Below are positions 6,822 to 7,738 of a stretch of DNA of 7,738 bases, in pieces. The translations under genes were made by a program, and so were the position numbers. Under the pieces are notes generated by a model, which saw only the letters and a program-made list of their open reading frames with translations, ran no database searches and had not been told where the DNA came from. How positions within the stretch are numbered: the first letter of the stretch is position 1; each line of letters starts with the position of its first letter. The stretch comes from Propionibacteriaceae bacterium (lineage in GTDB: Bacteria > Actinomycetota > Actinomycetes > Propionibacteriales > Propionibacteriaceae), in contig JAUNUL010000135.1 in assembly GCA_030538175.1 (NCBI GenBank), positions 1 to 7,738 of the forward strand, read 5' to 3'.

Positions 6822-7699
6822 GCCTGCTGAGCCCCATTCCGGAACTGCTGGACCTGCTCGACCTCGAGGAGATCGAGGTTGACCTGTTCCGGGGTCGCAA
6901 TCCCCGCACCGATCGCCAGCGCGCCTTCGGCGGTCAGGTGTTGGCCCAAGCCTTGATGGCTGTCGGGCGCACGGTGCCGGACGACCGGGCGGTGCACTCG
7001 ATGCACGCCTATTTCCTGCGGCCGGGCAAAGCGAACAAACCGATGATCTTCGATGTGGAGAACCTGCGAGACGGCCGCAGTTTCTCCGCCCGCCGGGTGT
7101 TGGTACGCCAGGACGGCGCCCACGTGCTCGGGCTCACGGCGTCGTTCCATATCCACGAGCAGGGCCTGGAACATCAAGACCCACAGCCGCCGGCCCCGCC
7201 ACCCGAGGAATGCCGCAAGATGAGCGATGTCATGGCACACCTGGGTGGTGCTCCTGCGCGCCTGTGGGAAAAGCAGTGGGATGGCTATGACGTGCGGTGG
7301 GTGGGCTCCTCCGGTGCCGACGCCACCATTCCGTCGGTGGCGCACGGTGCCCATGTGCGCCTGTGGGTCCGGGCGAACCAGGCGCTGCCGGACAATCCGC
7401 ATCTGCATGCGGCGGTGCTGGCGTACCTTTCGGATCTCACCTTGCTCGGGGTCTCCACCGTCCCGCACGCGCCGGTGTTCGATGAGCGGGCCTTCCAGGC
7501 CGCCTCCATCGATCACGCGATGTGGTTCCACCGCCCGGTGCGCGCGGATGACTGGTGGCTCTATGACCAGGTGTCACCGGTGGCGATCAACGCCCGGGGG
7601 TTCTCGACGTCGCGGATTTTCCAGGACGGTCACTTGGTCGCCTCCGCCACCCAGGAAGGCCTCATCCGCCCCGTGCCCGCACTGACCACCGGATCCTGA
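6818..7699 (+). CDS. tesB: Acyl-CoA thioesterase II
   Basis: The product has 293 residues (E. coli TesB has 286). GTG 6818 overlaps the PAC2 stop as GTGA, with GAGGA at 6807-6811 six bases upstream. It is a double-hotdog protein: hotdog 1 (about 15-117) carries RAFGGQVLAQAL (Gly38, Gly39, Gln40), HSMHAYFLRPG and DGRSFSARRV; a proline-rich linker (122-129) follows; hotdog 2 (about 155-290) carries YLSDLTLLG, SIDHAMWFHRP and SATQEGLIRP. By position, the catalytic triad is Asp206, Ser230 and Gln279, matching E. coli Asp204, Thr228 and Gln278, with serine in place of threonine. It hydrolyses acyl-CoA to free fatty acid and CoA in the cytosol; chain-length preference cannot be read from sequence. 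The overlap implies coupling with the PAC2 gene and probably with hrpA, although no pathway obviously joins them. No terminator is seen in the 39 bases that follow. Confidence 0.95.
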   Translation: MSLLSPIPELLDLLDLEEIEVDLFRGRNPRTDRQRAFGGQVLAQALMAVGRTVPDDRAVHSMHAYFLRPGKANKPMIFDVENLRDGRSFSARRVLVRQDGAHVLGLTASFHIHEQGLEHQDPQPPAPPPEECRKMSDVMAHLGGAPARLWEKQWDGYDVRWVGSSGADATIPSVAHGAHVRLWVRANQALPDNPHLHAAVLAYLSDLTLLGVSTVPHAPVFDERAFQAASIDHAMWFHRPVRADDWWLYDQVSPVAINARGFSTSRIFQDGHLVASATQEGLIRPVPALTTGS

Positions 7700-7702
7700 G
7701 CG

Positions 7703-7738
7703 ACCGAACCGCAGTCCAGAACGGAACCGCATCCCAGA
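7703..7738. repeat. Two tandem 18-base direct repeats at the window edge
   Basis: Bases 7703-7720 (ACCGAACCGCAGTCCAGA) and 7721-7738 (ACGGAACCGCATCCCAGA) match at 15 of 18 positions, with an identical GAACCGCA core. They start three bases after the tesB stop codon and run to the last base of the window, so more copies may follow. Two short imperfect copies could be chance or a small local duplication. Confidence 0.45.

Noticed and set aside
1..7738. tRNA, rRNA, CRISPR, insertion sequence, attachment site or defence system
   Set aside because: No cloverleaf, regularly spaced repeat array, transposase or integrase motif, or terminal inverted repeat was seen on either strand; base and codon style look uniform across the window.

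Overview
The window is GC-rich, densely coding DNA. Every supported gene lies on the + strand. GTG/TTG starts, short intergenic gaps, start/stop overlaps, and a YbjN-like protein, a PAC2 protein and a tandem universal stress protein all point to an actinobacterium. Propionibacteriales is a guess from overall style only and has not been tested.

Layout. (1) About 4-516: a YbjN/type III secretion chaperone-like protein whose true start may lie left of the window. (2) 601-1020: a small flavin-binding-type protein of the pyridoxamine 5'-phosphate oxidase superfamily. (3) A 125-base gap with two TAACATC copies and a GC-rich palindromic block, the best place for a promoter in the window. (4) 1146-2039: a two-domain universal stress protein. 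(5) About 2069 (or 2036) to 5923: a full-length HrpA-type DEAH-box RNA helicase, which fills half the window. (6) 5916-6821: a PAC2-family protein. (7) 6818-7699: a TesB-type acyl-CoA thioesterase II. The last 39 bases hold a two-copy 18-base tandem repeat that runs to the window edge, with no terminator in view.

Genes 4 to 7 are packed tightly enough to be one transcript: 29 bases or a start/stop overlap, then 8-base and 4-base overlaps. Two junctions have unusual start signals. At hrpA, the well-spaced Shine-Dalgarno sequence points to a CTG overlapping the stress-protein stop rather than to the downstream TTG. At the PAC2 gene, a perfect hairpin sits where a Shine-Dalgarno sequence should be.

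The products suggest housekeeping and stress functions: RNA/ribosome maintenance, a nucleotide-binding stress sensor, a flavin oxidoreductase and acyl-CoA hydrolysis. They do not form an obvious pathway. I found no mobile element, CRISPR array, tRNA, rRNA, toxin-antitoxin pair or defence island, and nothing amounting to an undescribed system. The findings are modest, local observations.
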